64,000 nt of DNA, from NCBI GenBank assembly GCA_963665215.2, contig CAXXWW010000014.1, positions 1 through 64,000 on the forward strand, given 5' to 3'. Position 1 is the first letter of the stretch; each line of letters begins with the position of its first letter. Source of the stretch: G963665215 sp963665215 (GTDB lineage Bacteria > Chloroflexota > Dehalococcoidia > Lucifugimonadales > CAUZJF01). Under the pieces are notes generated by a model that was not told the DNA's origin, searched no databases, and saw nothing but the letters and a program-made list of their open reading frames with translations. Below are positions 36,755 through 45,588 of this stretch, in pieces. Both the position numbers and the translations under genes were made by a program.

Positions 36755-37434
36755 TTCAGTCCAACTCCCGCGGCGGGATACGCTCCTGTTAGAAGTTTAG
36801 CCTGCTGGAAGGGGAGCTTAGAGAGGGCCCGCCATTCCACGTGGGCTGGTCCCGTGGGCCGAATTACAGGTTGTCCGGCGATCGCCAGGAGTCAGCCGGC
36901 CCATCCGGGCCACGATACTTGCGGCTTCAACCGGTGTCAACCCTGCCGGGCCTGAATTATCTCATGATGGGCAGCCCTCCGGCCGGCTCCGGACACCCTG
37001 TGACTTGTCGACTGCCTTCGCCTGGGGGAGGAGTATGGGATCAGGCCTGGCTGATACCTTCAGAACCCTGCTAGACGGGGTAGCCTCCTGTGGGCAATAG
37101 ATGGCCGCGAGGGGCTCCGGCAGGGCCAGGGCCGGTATAAAAGGGACCTGGCACCGCCAAAAGCGCCTCGAACCGAACCGCATTCTCTCTTGGCCTCCCT
37201 ACCACAACTCTAGTACCATACTGTTGAGGTTGGGTCCTTCGGCCCCAGGTTGGACTGAGGCGGACTCCGACGCCACGGCGACTAGCGTGGGACACCGGCC
37301 TCCTATCAGCGACGCCCAAGCTGCACCATCTCACGAGGCGCGCAACCGTGACGACACCCCCCCAGTGGCTCCCGCTCTCGCTCGCGCCCCGGTCTAGCGA
37401 GGCTCCGTGGTGGAGTGCGCTGCCTGTCAGACGG
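36755..37434. other. non-coding stretch without recognised feature
   Basis: About 680 bases between the divergent prepilin peptidase and TolB-like genes. It is GC-rich. I see no convincing gene, RNA or repeat; the TATAAA-like string near 37137 does not fit a bacterial promoter with a -35 element. Confidence 0.4.
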
Positions 37435-38403
37435 ATGGCGGTGGTGCTATACGCGTCGCTACTGTTCGTTTCGAATATTGCCTGCACCGTCAGCCTTCCG
37501 CCGGTGGTCTTTTCCTCTGACCGGGACGGCAACCTGGAGATCTATACGGTTGACCTAGAGGGTGGCGGCGAGCAGAACCTTACCGGCACAATGTTGGACG
37601 AGTTCTCGCCGGTGGTCTCGCCCGATGGGAAGATGATCGCCTTCCTGTCGGGGTCCGGCGACTCCGTAGCCGTCGAGGTCATGGAGCTGAACGGCTCGTC
37701 GCGCCAGCAGCTTACATCGGCCTCCGGCTTGCACGGCAGCCAGCGATGGGCGCCGGATGGCGACCGCATCGCCTACGTCGCCCAGATGGGCCAAAACAGC
37801 CTGATCTACGTGGTCAACGTCGACGGGTCGCAGGTTATGTTGCTCACCCCCCTCCCTGGAGACCAAGTCGGCAACTGGTCCCCCGACGGCAAATCGGTCG
37901 TCTTCGCCGTCCGCCAAGAGGCGAGCCAAGGCATTTACGTCCGGAACCCGGACGGAGTCAACGAGTTTCGTCTCACCGATACTCCGGACTTCAGCCCCGT
38001 CTGGTCTCCCGACTCCAATAAGATCGCCTTCCTCTCCGAGCGAGACGGCAACCCGGAGATCTACGTCATGAACGCCGACGGCACCGAGCTTGCGCGGATC
38101 ACCGAAACCGATGCTTTCGAGTACCGTCTGTCCTGGTCCCCCGACGGCAAGCGGTTGCTCTTTGTCTCTGAGCGGGACGGCGACGCCGAGATATTCGTGA
38201 GCGACCTCGACGGCGGCGACCAGGTGCCCCTCACCAACAACGAATTCCGAGATGACGAGCCCGTTTGGTCCCCCGATGGAAGGAAGATTGCGTTCGTTTC
38301 GTACTTGGACGACGACGCGGAGATTTTCGTCATGGACTCCGACGGCGACAATCAGAGCCGCCTTACCAGCAACGAATTTCAGGACACTAGTCCGTCCTGG
38401 TAG
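37435..38403 (+). CDS. TolB-like beta-propeller lipoprotein (PD40 repeats)
   Basis: Seven or so PD40 repeats, each with the pattern SPDGKxIAFxSxRDGNxEIYVMNADG (for example at residues 25-50, 70-90, 165-185 and 195-215), build a six- to seven-bladed propeller as in TolB. The N-terminus from ATG 37435 is a signal ending in SNIAC, a weak lipobox. A GTG at 37348 in frame would add 29 residues. The protein is likely exported and binds partners or ligands at the surface; there is no Tol-Pal system nearby, so the TolB role itself is not implied. Confidence 0.8.
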   Translation: MAVVLYASLLFVSNIACTVSLPPVVFSSDRDGNLEIYTVDLEGGGEQNLTGTMLDEFSPVVSPDGKMIAFLSGSGDSVAVEVMELNGSSRQQLTSASGLHGSQRWAPDGDRIAYVAQMGQNSLIYVVNVDGSQVMLLTPLPGDQVGNWSPDGKSVVFAVRQEASQGIYVRNPDGVNEFRLTDTPDFSPVWSPDSNKIAFLSERDGNPEIYVMNADGTELARITETDAFEYRLSWSPDGKRLLFVSERDGDAEIFVSDLDGGDQVPLTNNEFRDDEPVWSPDGRKIAFVSYLDDDAEIFVMDSDGDNQSRLTSNEFQDTSPSW

Positions 38404-38559
38404 GGGCCTTCCACCGTCCGCGCCCACAGGCATTTGCCCGCCGGTCGTGCCGGCCTCCCGGATTCGTCCCGGCAATCCTCTCGGCAACTGTTGGATAGCC
38501 CCGACATGCCCCGTACGCTCACAAGCAGGACTCTGGAGCGTGCGGGCAAGGATCAGTCC

Positions 38560-38589
38560 TTGTTGGCCCTTCGTTGCCGCTGATATAAT
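38560..38589 (+). promoter_or_regulatory. promoter of proBA
   Basis: TTGTTG (38560-38565) and a perfect TATAAT (38584-38589) are separated by 18 bases, 44 bases before the proB start. Confidence 0.65.
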
Positions 38590-38633
38590 AGCCGTGTTTC
38601 CGGCGCGATCAGCAGCGTACCACCGAGGCCCCC

Positions 38634-39836
38634 ATGAAGGCACAGACCACACCCCGCAGCGCTACCGCAAAGCCCCGCCAGACCAGAGCATCGGCCGCCT
38701 ATCGCCGCATCGTGGTGAAGGCCGGGACTACCCTTCTCACGCATGGTGGCGACCGCCTGAATCTACAGGTCATGGCCACCCTGGTCGAGCAGATGGCACA
38801 GCTTCGCTCCAGCGGATTCGAGACGATACTGGTCTCCTCGGGCGCCGTTGCAGCGGGCCGCCACGCCCTGGGTGTCTCGAGTGAAGGTAGGAACGTCCCT
38901 TACCGGCAGGTGCTGGCGGCGGCGGGCCAGGGCCGTCTCATGCACGCATATGAGCAGCTTTTCGACTGGCACCAGGTCCCGGTGGCTCAAGCGTTGCTCA
39001 CCCGCAGCGACTTCAGTGAAAGGCTCGGGTACCTGAATGTCCGTAACACCCTGCTTTCACTCTTGGAGTTGAGGGTGATACCGATAGTTAACGAGAATGA
39101 CGTGGTGGCGGTAGAAGAGCTGGCTGGCGAGGCGTTCGGGGACAACGATAGCCTCTCGGCGCTGGTGGCAAACCTCGTTGACGCAGACCTCCTTGTGATG
39201 CTTGGAGAGATGGAGGGCCTCTTTACAGCTGACCCGCACGATGACCCCGACGCCCGGCTCATTCCGACGGTGGACCACCTGGATGGCGAGGACCAAGTCC
39301 TTGGTGGAGCGCCGTGGGGCGACAAGGGACGCGGCGGCATGACGACCAAGATAGAGGCCGCCAGGCTGGCGACGGCCTCGGGGGGCGACGTCGTCATCGC
39401 CAGTGGCCTGGAGAGGGATGTCTTGCCGCGACTCGCCCGTGGAGAGCGCATCGGCACCTTCTTCCCGGCCTCCCGCACCAGGATGGAGAGCCGCAAGCGG
39501 TGGGTGCTTACCGGACTGTCCAGCGCGGGCGAGATCGTCGTTGACGACGGCGCCGCCAAAGCCCTCCTCCACGACAACCGCAGCCTCCTTCCGGCGGGCG
39601 TCAGACAGGTGCAGGGGTATTTCGAGCGCGGCGAGATAGTATCTATCGTAGACTCGCGGCACGGCCGGCTGGCCGCCGGCATTACCAACTACAGCTCCGA
39701 CGACCTGGCCAAAATCAGGGGCGAGCACTCACGGCGCATCGAGGAGCTTCTCGGCCATCAGTATGGCGATGAGGTGGTGCACCGCAACAACATGGTGATC
39801 TTGCAGGAAAACCCGGATGCAGACCGTCGCGGATGA
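38634..39836 (+). CDS. proB: glutamate 5-kinase
   Basis: First step of proline synthesis, phosphorylating glutamate at the gamma-carboxyl. The amino-acid kinase domain shows VVKAGTTLLT (G-loop region), VSSGAVAAGR, IPIVNENDVV and FGDNDSLSALVA, then KGRGGMTTKIEAA. The C-terminal PUA domain follows (GEIVVDDGAAKALL). The 400 residues include a 20-residue basic N-terminal extension. It overlaps proA by 20 bases and forms an operon with it. Confidence 0.95.
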   Translation: MKAQTTPRSATAKPRQTRASAAYRRIVVKAGTTLLTHGGDRLNLQVMATLVEQMAQLRSSGFETILVSSGAVAAGRHALGVSSEGRNVPYRQVLAAAGQGRLMHAYEQLFDWHQVPVAQALLTRSDFSERLGYLNVRNTLLSLLELRVIPIVNENDVVAVEELAGEAFGDNDSLSALVANLVDADLLVMLGEMEGLFTADPHDDPDARLIPTVDHLDGEDQVLGGAPWGDKGRGGMTTKIEAARLATASGGDVVIASGLERDVLPRLARGERIGTFFPASRTRMESRKRWVLTGLSSAGEIVVDDGAAKALLHDNRSLLPAGVRQVQGYFERGEIVSIVDSRHGRLAAGITNYSSDDLAKIRGEHSRRIEELLGHQYGDEVVHRNNMVILQENPDADRRG

Positions 39837-41091
39837 GCTCGCCATAAATGGTAAGAGAGCGCGGGAGTCCGCCCGCGCGTTGGCAAGGCTCTCCGGCCAG
39901 GTGAGAGAACTGGCGCTGACCAACACCGCCGAGGCCCTGCAGGCGCGACGGGATGAAATCCTGTCTGCCAACGATTTGGACCACCAGGAGGCTCGCAGCG
40001 GAGGCTTGAGCGATGCGGCCCTGGGCCGGCTTTTGCTGGACGAAGAGCGTCTCGACGCTATGGCCGACGACGTGCGTCGCGTCGCCGCTCTGCCCGATCC
40101 AATCGGTGAGACCTTCGACATGCGCTCCATGCCCAATGGCCTGCGGGTGGGCAGGCGACGTGTCCCTCTTGGAGTCATCGGCGCTATTTATGAGAGCCGG
40201 CCCAACGTCACGATCGACATCGCCGTGCTTTGCGTCAAGTCCGGCAATGCTGTGATCCTGCGCGGTGGAAAGGAGGCTATCCGCTCCAACAAGGTGCTGG
40301 CGGCGCTCGTGCGGGAGTCTATAGCTGCCGCTGGCGTGCCTAAAGACGCCGTGCAGTTTGTCGAGTCCACAGACCGGGCCCTGGTGGGTCGGATGCTCGA
40401 GATGAAGGAGTACATAGACCTGATGATCCCCCGCGGAGGGGCGGAGCTGGTGCGACGCGTCGGTGAGGAAGCGACCATGCCCGCCGTGACCGGGGGAGTC
40501 GGGGTTTGCCATCTGTTTGTGGACCGGGCGGCCGAAGTAGATATGGCGGTCGCCCTTGTGCGCGACTCCAAGGTCTCGCGGCCCTACGCGTGTAACGCCG
40601 TGGACACGCTGCTGGTACACTCCGGCATCGCGCCGGCGTTTCTCCCTCGTGTGGCGCGCGAGTTGACGGGCGCCGGGGTTGAGCTCCGCTGCGATCGGCG
40701 TGCCCTGAGCATTCTGGGGCAAGTCGAGGGTCTGAGAGTAATACCGGCCACCGACGAAGACTGGGGAACCGAGTACCTGGCCTTGACCGCGGCGGTCAGA
40801 ATCGTGGACTCCGTTGACGAAGCCCTTGGACACATCGATACCTACGGCTCAGGACACACAGAGGCGATAGTGTCAGAGGACTACTCTGTCGCGATGCGGT
40901 TCCTGGACGAGGTCGACGCCGGGGTGGTCTTGGTGAACGCCGGCACCGTCTTTAACGACGGCGGCCAGCTGGGGCTGGGCTCGGAGGTGGCTATCAGCAC
41001 CAACAAGTTGCACGCCAGAGGACCCATGGGACTCAGGGAGTTGACTTCATACAAGTGGACAGTGCTGGGGGCAGGGCAGGTACGGGGCTAG
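39817..41091 (+). CDS. proA: glutamate-5-semialdehyde dehydrogenase
   Basis: NADPH-dependent reduction of glutamyl phosphate, second step of proline synthesis. Motifs are VPLGVIGAIYESRPNVTIDI, ILRGGKEAIRSN and the catalytic Cys in RPYACNAVDTLLVH. The C-terminal HTEAIVSEDYS and LGLGSEVAISTNKLHARGPMGL are the usual ProA signatures. Full length (424 residues), translationally coupled to proB. Confidence 0.95.
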   Translation: MQTVADELAINGKRARESARALARLSGQVRELALTNTAEALQARRDEILSANDLDHQEARSGGLSDAALGRLLLDEERLDAMADDVRRVAALPDPIGETFDMRSMPNGLRVGRRRVPLGVIGAIYESRPNVTIDIAVLCVKSGNAVILRGGKEAIRSNKVLAALVRESIAAAGVPKDAVQFVESTDRALVGRMLEMKEYIDLMIPRGGAELVRRVGEEATMPAVTGGVGVCHLFVDRAAEVDMAVALVRDSKVSRPYACNAVDTLLVHSGIAPAFLPRVARELTGAGVELRCDRRALSILGQVEGLRVIPATDEDWGTEYLALTAAVRIVDSVDEALGHIDTYGSGHTEAIVSEDYSVAMRFLDEVDAGVVLVNAGTVFNDGGQLGLGSEVAISTNKLHARGPMGLRELTSYKWTVLGAGQVRG

Positions 41092-41128
41092 CACCGGGCC
41101 ACTGAAGACGCGGTAGAGGTGGGGAAGA

Positions 41129-41452
41129 ATGGTTAAGTTTTACTTTGAGCGGGAGTGCAGAACGCCGAACTCCGAGTGCTTCACCGTTTTGAAGGAAGAA
41201 GATGCGCTGGGTCGGGTTGACATCCACTTCGCCGACTCAGTGGTCCACGCAACTCTCAGCATCGCCGAGAGCCTGACCGCCGAGGAGATCCAGGACCTTA
41301 TCGACACCATCGATGAGGAGCTGCTGGACTCGGTCGGGATAACCAGGCAAGAGGTCATCGTCCACGTGCACCAGGGAAGGGACCTCGGGGTATTCAGCAC
41401 CCGCAACTTCGACGGCAATGGGGGCCACCACGGTAACGGCGGCCACCAGTAG
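41129..41452 (+). CDS. small acidic protein of unknown function
   Basis: A 107-residue protein with an acidic core (SLTAEEIQDLIDTIDEELLDSVG) and a His/Gly-rich tail (GNGGHHGNGGHQ). It follows proA by 37 bases and may be cotranscribed. The tail could bind metal. I do not recognise a family; codon use and composition match the neighbours, so it looks real. Confidence 0.6.
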   Translation: MVKFYFERECRTPNSECFTVLKEEDALGRVDIHFADSVVHATLSIAESLTAEEIQDLIDTIDEELLDSVGITRQEVIVHVHQGRDLGVFSTRNFDGNGGHHGNGGHQ

Positions 41453-41526
41453 GTTGACTAACCGTCGGGCTGGGGCGCGACGATGATCAGCCGGCCGGCA
41501 TCGGGTGGTGCGGACCCGCTCTCAGA

Positions 41527-42279
41527 CTAGCAGTGTGCCGTCCGCTCGTGTTCGGCGATGCGCCTCCTCACCACGTCGACCAGGTCCAAGGGATCGTGCA
41601 CGACCCAGGAGTGTTCCAGCACCTGGCTCGAATGAAGACCGTTGAGGGTGAAGGGCGTGGCCACCGCGACGACGTTCATCCCCGCGGAAACGCCTGCCCG
41701 CACCCCGTTGGGAGAATCCTCCAGTACGAGGCAGTCCCGCGGAGGGACGTTGAGCCTTTGCGCAGCCAGCAGATAGATCTCCGGCTCGGGCTTGGGCTGT
41801 TTCACATCTTCACGGGCCAGCACAACGTCGAGCGAATTCTCGATGCCCAACGCCCGCAGGACGTGAAGCGCTTCCTTACGGTACGACATGGTCGCCAGGC
41901 CCGTTCGGCAGTAAGTATCTCTAGCCGCCCGCAAGAGGCCAAGGGTGTACGGCCACCGGTTGTCCCTGATGACCTGCGGGTCGGCTACCATCCCGTCGTA
42001 TATCGTCTTGCGCATGGCCGTGAGGACTTCCCACGTCTCGGAAGCGTGATACTCCTCCAAGAGCGGTCGCAGTTCCGCCTCGAGTCCAAGGCTTTCCAGG
42101 ATGTAGCGTGAGGCGACGTCCCTGGACGCGCCCACAATGTCCCGGTACGCCTCGATGGCTCCAGGGTCGGGCTCCGAAAGCCCACGCAGGCGCTGGACAG
42201 CTATCGCATACGATCTGGCCTTCAGCTTCTCCGACTGCACCAGAGTACCGTCGAGGTCGAAAATGATCGCCTGTATCAC
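41527..42279 (-). CDS. HAD-superfamily phosphatase (beta-phosphoglucomutase-like)
   Basis: A 250-residue HAD hydrolase. The nucleophile Asp motif is IIFDLDGTLVQSE, motif II is ATMSYRK, motif III Lys is in VKQPKPEPE and motif IV is CLVLEDSPNGVRAG. The helical cap between motifs I and II places it with beta-phosphoglucomutase and phosphoglycolate phosphatase types. The substrate is unknown. It is convergent with the small protein after proA. Confidence 0.88.
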   Translation of the reverse strand: MIQAIIFDLDGTLVQSEKLKARSYAIAVQRLRGLSEPDPGAIEAYRDIVGASRDVASRYILESLGLEAELRPLLEEYHASETWEVLTAMRKTIYDGMVADPQVIRDNRWPYTLGLLRAARDTYCRTGLATMSYRKEALHVLRALGIENSLDVVLAREDVKQPKPEPEIYLLAAQRLNVPPRDCLVLEDSPNGVRAGVSAGMNVVAVATPFTLNGLHSSQVLEHSWVVHDPLDLVDVVRRRIAEHERTAHC

Positions 42280-42320
42280 AGCACACCTCGAACCATCGAT
42301 TCATCTCCGGACCCAGAACG

Positions 42321-42453
42321 TCAAAGCTGGAGCGCGCCGAACGCTCGCTGCACGACCTCAGGCAGGGCCGGATGGACGTAAATGGACTGGGTGATAGCGT
42401 CTGTAGAAAGGCCCATTCGCATCGCGTTGACTACCTCCTGTATCAGCGTAGAG
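42321..42453 (-). pseudogene. 3' end of a dihydrolipoyl dehydrogenase-type gene, cut by IS256 copy A
   Basis: The minus strand codes LIQEVVNAMRMGLSTDAITQ, continuing SIYVHPALPEVVQRAFGAL, the C-terminal dimerisation end of pyridine-nucleotide-disulfide oxidoreductases (Lpd/MerA family). The coding sequence stops at the IS end, and the upstream part is not found on the far side of the element (43822 onward is unrelated). The rest of the gene is therefore lost. Confidence 0.7.
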
Positions 42454-43821
42454 GAGGTATCTTCAAAAAGTGTGTAAACAGTCAGGCGGTGTACCCTCTC
42501 TCTGAACAACACGGGCTCGAGGCCCAAGAGAGGAGATAGACCGCCCATGAGGAAGGAAAGCACTGAGAGTAGGTCGGAGTCAAGGCCGGAGTGGGAGCAG
42601 TTGGAGGATTGGGTGCGAAGCCAGGTCCAGAGGCTGATCCAGGAGTTGCTGGAGGAGGAGGTGACGGCGTTTCTGGGAAGGGCGAAGTCGGCGCTCAGAT
42701 CCGACTCGGACTCAGATACCGGCTATCGGAACGGATACGGCAGAGCCCGGAGGCTTACGCTGAGTTCGGGAACGATACAGCTGAGGCGGCCGCGAGTCCG
42801 CGATACCGAGGAGCAGTTCGAGAGCCGGCTGCTGCCGCTGTTCGTCAACAGGACCAGGAAGGTTGCTGAGTTGATCCCCGAGCTGTACCTGCACGGTCTA
42901 TCCGAAGGCGACTTCGATCTGGCTTTGCGGGGGCTGCTGGGAGAGGACGCACCGGTATCGGCGAGCACGGTGGCCCGGTTGAAGGATAAGTGGAACGATG
43001 AGCTTGCCCAATGGCGCAGCCGGCCCCTCGATGACCTGGAAGTGGTCTACATGTGGGTGGATGGAGTCTACGTCAAGGCTGGTCTTGAGAAGGAGAAGGC
43101 GGCGGTACTGGTGGTGATGGCGGCCCTGAGCGACGGGAGCAAGGTGGTGGTGAGCGCTGTTCCCGGATACAGGGAGTCCACAGAGAACTGGTCCGAGGTG
43201 CTCAGGGACATCAAGCGCCGGGGCTTGAGCTGCCCGAGGCTGGTGGTTGGAGACGGACACCTGGGCATCTGGGGAGCTCTGCGCAACGTCTATCCGCAGG
43301 CGGCAGAGCAACGCTGCTGGAACCACAAGATCGTAAACGTGCTCGCCAAGCTTCCAAAGCGACAACAGGACCAGGCCAAGCTCATGCTGCGTACTATCCC
43401 CTACGCGCCGACTCGGACAGAGGCTGAGCGGCTCAGGACGGTGTTCACCAGGTGGTGCGGCGACCATTCCTACGAGGCGGCCTCAGAGGCCTTGGAGCGG
43501 GACTGGGACCGCATGGTCACCTTCTATGACTTCCCAAAGGAGCACTGGGGGCACCTTCGCACGACGAACCCGGTAGAATCACCCTTCGCGGCCCTCAGGC
43601 TTCGGACCGATGCCGCCAAGCGCTACAAGAGGGTCGATCGGGCGATAGCGGTGATCTGGAAAATGTTGATGGTCGCCGAACAGCGCTTCAGGCGTCTGAA
43701 GGCCCCTGAGTTGATCGAAGACGTCTATCTCGGTGCACAGTATGCGGATGGAATCGCCATTGAATCAACGGCTGAGAAGGTCGCCGCCTGATGTCGTTTA
43801 CACACCTATTGACGTAACCTC
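42454..43821 (+). mobile_element. IS256-family element, copy A, no target duplication
   Basis: A 1368-bp element whose ends read GAGGTATCTTCAAAAA and, inverted, GAGGTTACGTCAATAG, both continuing GTGTGTAAAC. It is the same length as copy B (62241-63608) and differs by a handful of bases. The eight bases on the left (GCGTAGAG) and right (TCATGACC) do not match, unlike copy B, so it marks a rearrangement breakpoint. Confidence 0.88.
42547..43791 (+). CDS. IS256-family transposase (copy A)
   Basis: A 414-residue mutator-type transposase. Catalytic candidates are Asp in VYMWVDGVYVKAG, Asp in LVVGDGHLGIWGAL and Glu in TTNPVESPFAALRLRT. Compared with copy B it differs at only four residues (S/N, R/W, R/G, M/T), so the two are recent relatives. 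No disruption is seen. Confidence 0.92.
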   Translation: MRKESTESRSESRPEWEQLEDWVRSQVQRLIQELLEEEVTAFLGRAKSALRSDSDSDTGYRNGYGRARRLTLSSGTIQLRRPRVRDTEEQFESRLLPLFVNRTRKVAELIPELYLHGLSEGDFDLALRGLLGEDAPVSASTVARLKDKWNDELAQWRSRPLDDLEVVYMWVDGVYVKAGLEKEKAAVLVVMAALSDGSKVVVSAVPGYRESTENWSEVLRDIKRRGLSCPRLVVGDGHLGIWGALRNVYPQAAEQRCWNHKIVNVLAKLPKRQQDQAKLMLRTIPYAPTRTEAERLRTVFTRWCGDHSYEAASEALERDWDRMVTFYDFPKEHWGHLRTTNPVESPFAALRLRTDAAKRYKRVDRAIAVIWKMLMVAEQRFRRLKAPELIEDVYLGAQYADGIAIESTAEKVAA

Positions 43822-43883
43822 TCATGACCGTCAACGAGGTGCGCCGCGAGATGAACCTGCCTCCGCTGGAGGGAGGAGCTTAG
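43822..43883 (+). pseudogene. possible phage portal-protein C-terminal scrap
   Basis: After the IS end the frame reads MTVNEVRREMNLPPLEGGA and stops at 43883. The pattern T-x-NE-R...LPPLEGG is the common C-terminal ending of HK97-like portal proteins. The rest of such a gene is not present. Only a short match, hence tentative. Confidence 0.35.
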
Positions 43884-43932
43884 GGACTGGGGATTAGGGG
43901 TTGGGTAATGAGATGAAATCAGGAGGAGGCCT

Positions 43933-44121
43933 TTGAGAGACAGGATGAAGGCGATACGCTGCGACTACGACGGGCTGAAGATGGCCGAGGTCAAGGACGG
44001 CCACCTGGTCCTGCGCACGAAGCACCACGGCGAGACCCACATCAAGATCGTGGCGCTGGCGGAGCTCGGAAGTGAGCTCAGGTACCCGGATGTGCCAATT
44101 TCCGCAAGGCGTCAGACTTGA
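43933..44121 (+). CDS. small phage-like protein (Com-like, zinc ligands lost)
   Basis: A 62-residue protein (MKAIRCDYDGLKMAEVKDGH, then LVLRTKHHGETHIKI). The pattern IRC-xx-(C)G-xxLAEV...RHHGE-H resembles small phage regulators of the Com type, but the second Cys of the expected pair is replaced (CDYDG). AGGAGG precedes the TTG start. With the portal-like scrap just upstream it suggests decayed prophage sequence. The remaining bases to 44295 hold a TTTAGTGCTAAA dyad (about 44194-44205) and no gene. Confidence 0.45.
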   Translation: MRDRMKAIRCDYDGLKMAEVKDGHLVLRTKHHGETHIKIVALAELGSELRYPDVPISARRQT

Positions 44122-44295
44122 AAGTAGGCACCTGAACCCAGCACATGCTCGAATATATATACCCACGGTGGCCTCCGTGTTCACAGGATCGCTTTAGTGC
44201 TAAAATAGAACACCAGAGCGGAAGCGAAGTTCACCAGCGATAGTTATTGGGCAACTTCTCCTGCTCTGACTTCGGGTGGCATCGAGGTAGGCGCA

Positions 44296-45588
44296 GTGGA
44301 GTTCGACACCTCTCAGGACGCGTACGAAGCCTTGCGCGACATCGTCTCAGAGCGGACGAGCAGTGTCGTTGCCTGGGTTGGATCAGGACTAAGTGTACCG
44401 GCCGGGCACCCAACCTGGCCTCAACTCAAGGCGAGGGTGGTGAGTGCCTTGAGAAACAAACCCACCTCTCTGGCGGAGGCAGACGGGGACAAGCTTCGGA
44501 TCTCGGCGGAGAGAGTTGAAAAGGAGAAAAATAGCTGGCTCGCCCTCCAGATTGGCCGTCGCACTGTCGGAGCCACCACGTACCGAGAGGTCATACGTGA
44601 AGCCCTGCGACCCGCGATAGATGCCCCTGTGCCCGACGCGTACCGTTATCTGTGGAGGATTCGAATCAGTGGTCTGTTGAACCTGAATCTTGATCGGCTT
44701 GCGACTAAGGCCTTTGCGTCGGTGTTTCCAAATAGGACTCCGATCGAGTTCAATGGTGGCCAAGCCGCTGGACTGACCCACGTCCTAAAGAGCCCGCAGC
44801 GCTACATCGTTAACCTACATGGAATAGCGGAGGATGCATCGACTTGGGTATTTACTAAAACTGACCTTGAGGGTCTTCTCGCCAACGAAGCTTATCGGAC
44901 CTTCATACGGAGCTGTCTGTCCACGAACACGGTAGTTTTCCTGGGCATCAGCGCCGATGATGTGGCGGTTGGAGGCCACCTCGAAACCCTTTCAAGGCTC
45001 GGTGTTGATACAGGTGCGCATTACTGGGTGACAGACAGAAACGACTTGGAAACAGATCGCTGGGCAGAAAAAGTGGGAGTAAGGGTAATCAGATACTCCG
45101 CTTCGGATGAGGTCCACTCACCGCTGCACTTTCTTTTCGATGACCTGCTCGGATTTGTGCCCGAGGATGACACCCACACCGCCCCACCAGTTGTCATAAC
45201 GGAGTTGCCTGTATCCACCAAGGACCTCCCAAGCCCACGCAAGCTACTTCGCGAAGACACTGAGAGCATTCGGCGGATGCTCAATGTCCGCGCGAAAGAG
45301 ATTCTCTCGGATGGAGGGCCTCTGGGTTACGAGGAATATGACAGGTTCTGCCGGGAGTACGATGAGGCAATTTATCGCGCCTGGTACACTAGCGCGGAGC
45401 CCGGGTGGAATCGCCTCTTAGGTTATACGCTGGTGAAAGACGTTGCAAGCGGAGCATTTGGTAGGGTCTACCGATCAAAAGCCGCAGATGGACGCGATGT
45501 GGCGATCAAGGTGCTGCGAGAAGACATTCGCCGCGATCCTGGGCTCTTGCATGCTTTCGACGCGGGGTTCGCTCGATGCACATCTTGA
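44296..45588 (+). CDS. SIR2-protein kinase fusion, N-terminal part (frameshifted)
   Basis: Residues about 20-290 form a SIR2-type domain as found in prokaryotic defence NADases: VGSGLSVPAGHPTW (29-43), NLNLDRL (about 129) and the catalytic His in IVNLHG (about 175), then FLGISADDVAVGGHL. From about residue 375 a Ser/Thr kinase begins: GYTLVKDVASGAFGRVYRSK (Gly loop) and VAIKVL (ATP Lys, about 404). The frame ends at 45588 after LLHAF because of a one-base loss in a T run near 45556; the kinase continues in the next frame (45576-46106). No membrane segment. The start is GTG 44296 behind GAGGTAGG. The fusion is a candidate anti-phage abortive-infection factor: the SIR2 part would deplete NAD, and the kinase would sense or regulate. 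Confidence 0.75.
   Translation: MEFDTSQDAYEALRDIVSERTSSVVAWVGSGLSVPAGHPTWPQLKARVVSALRNKPTSLAEADGDKLRISAERVEKEKNSWLALQIGRRTVGATTYREVIREALRPAIDAPVPDAYRYLWRIRISGLLNLNLDRLATKAFASVFPNRTPIEFNGGQAAGLTHVLKSPQRYIVNLHGIAEDASTWVFTKTDLEGLLANEAYRTFIRSCLSTNTVVFLGISADDVAVGGHLETLSRLGVDTGAHYWVTDRNDLETDRWAEKVGVRVIRYSASDEVHSPLHFLFDDLLGFVPEDDTHTAPPVVITELPVSTKDLPSPRKLLREDTESIRRMLNVRAKEILSDGGPLGYEEYDRFCREYDEAIYRAWYTSAEPGWNRLLGYTLVKDVASGAFGRVYRSKAADGRDVAIKVLREDIRRDPGLLHAFDAGFARCTS

Noticed and set aside
37131..37145. TATAAA-like string before the TolB-like gene
   Set aside because: No matching -35 element and more than 250 bases from the gene.
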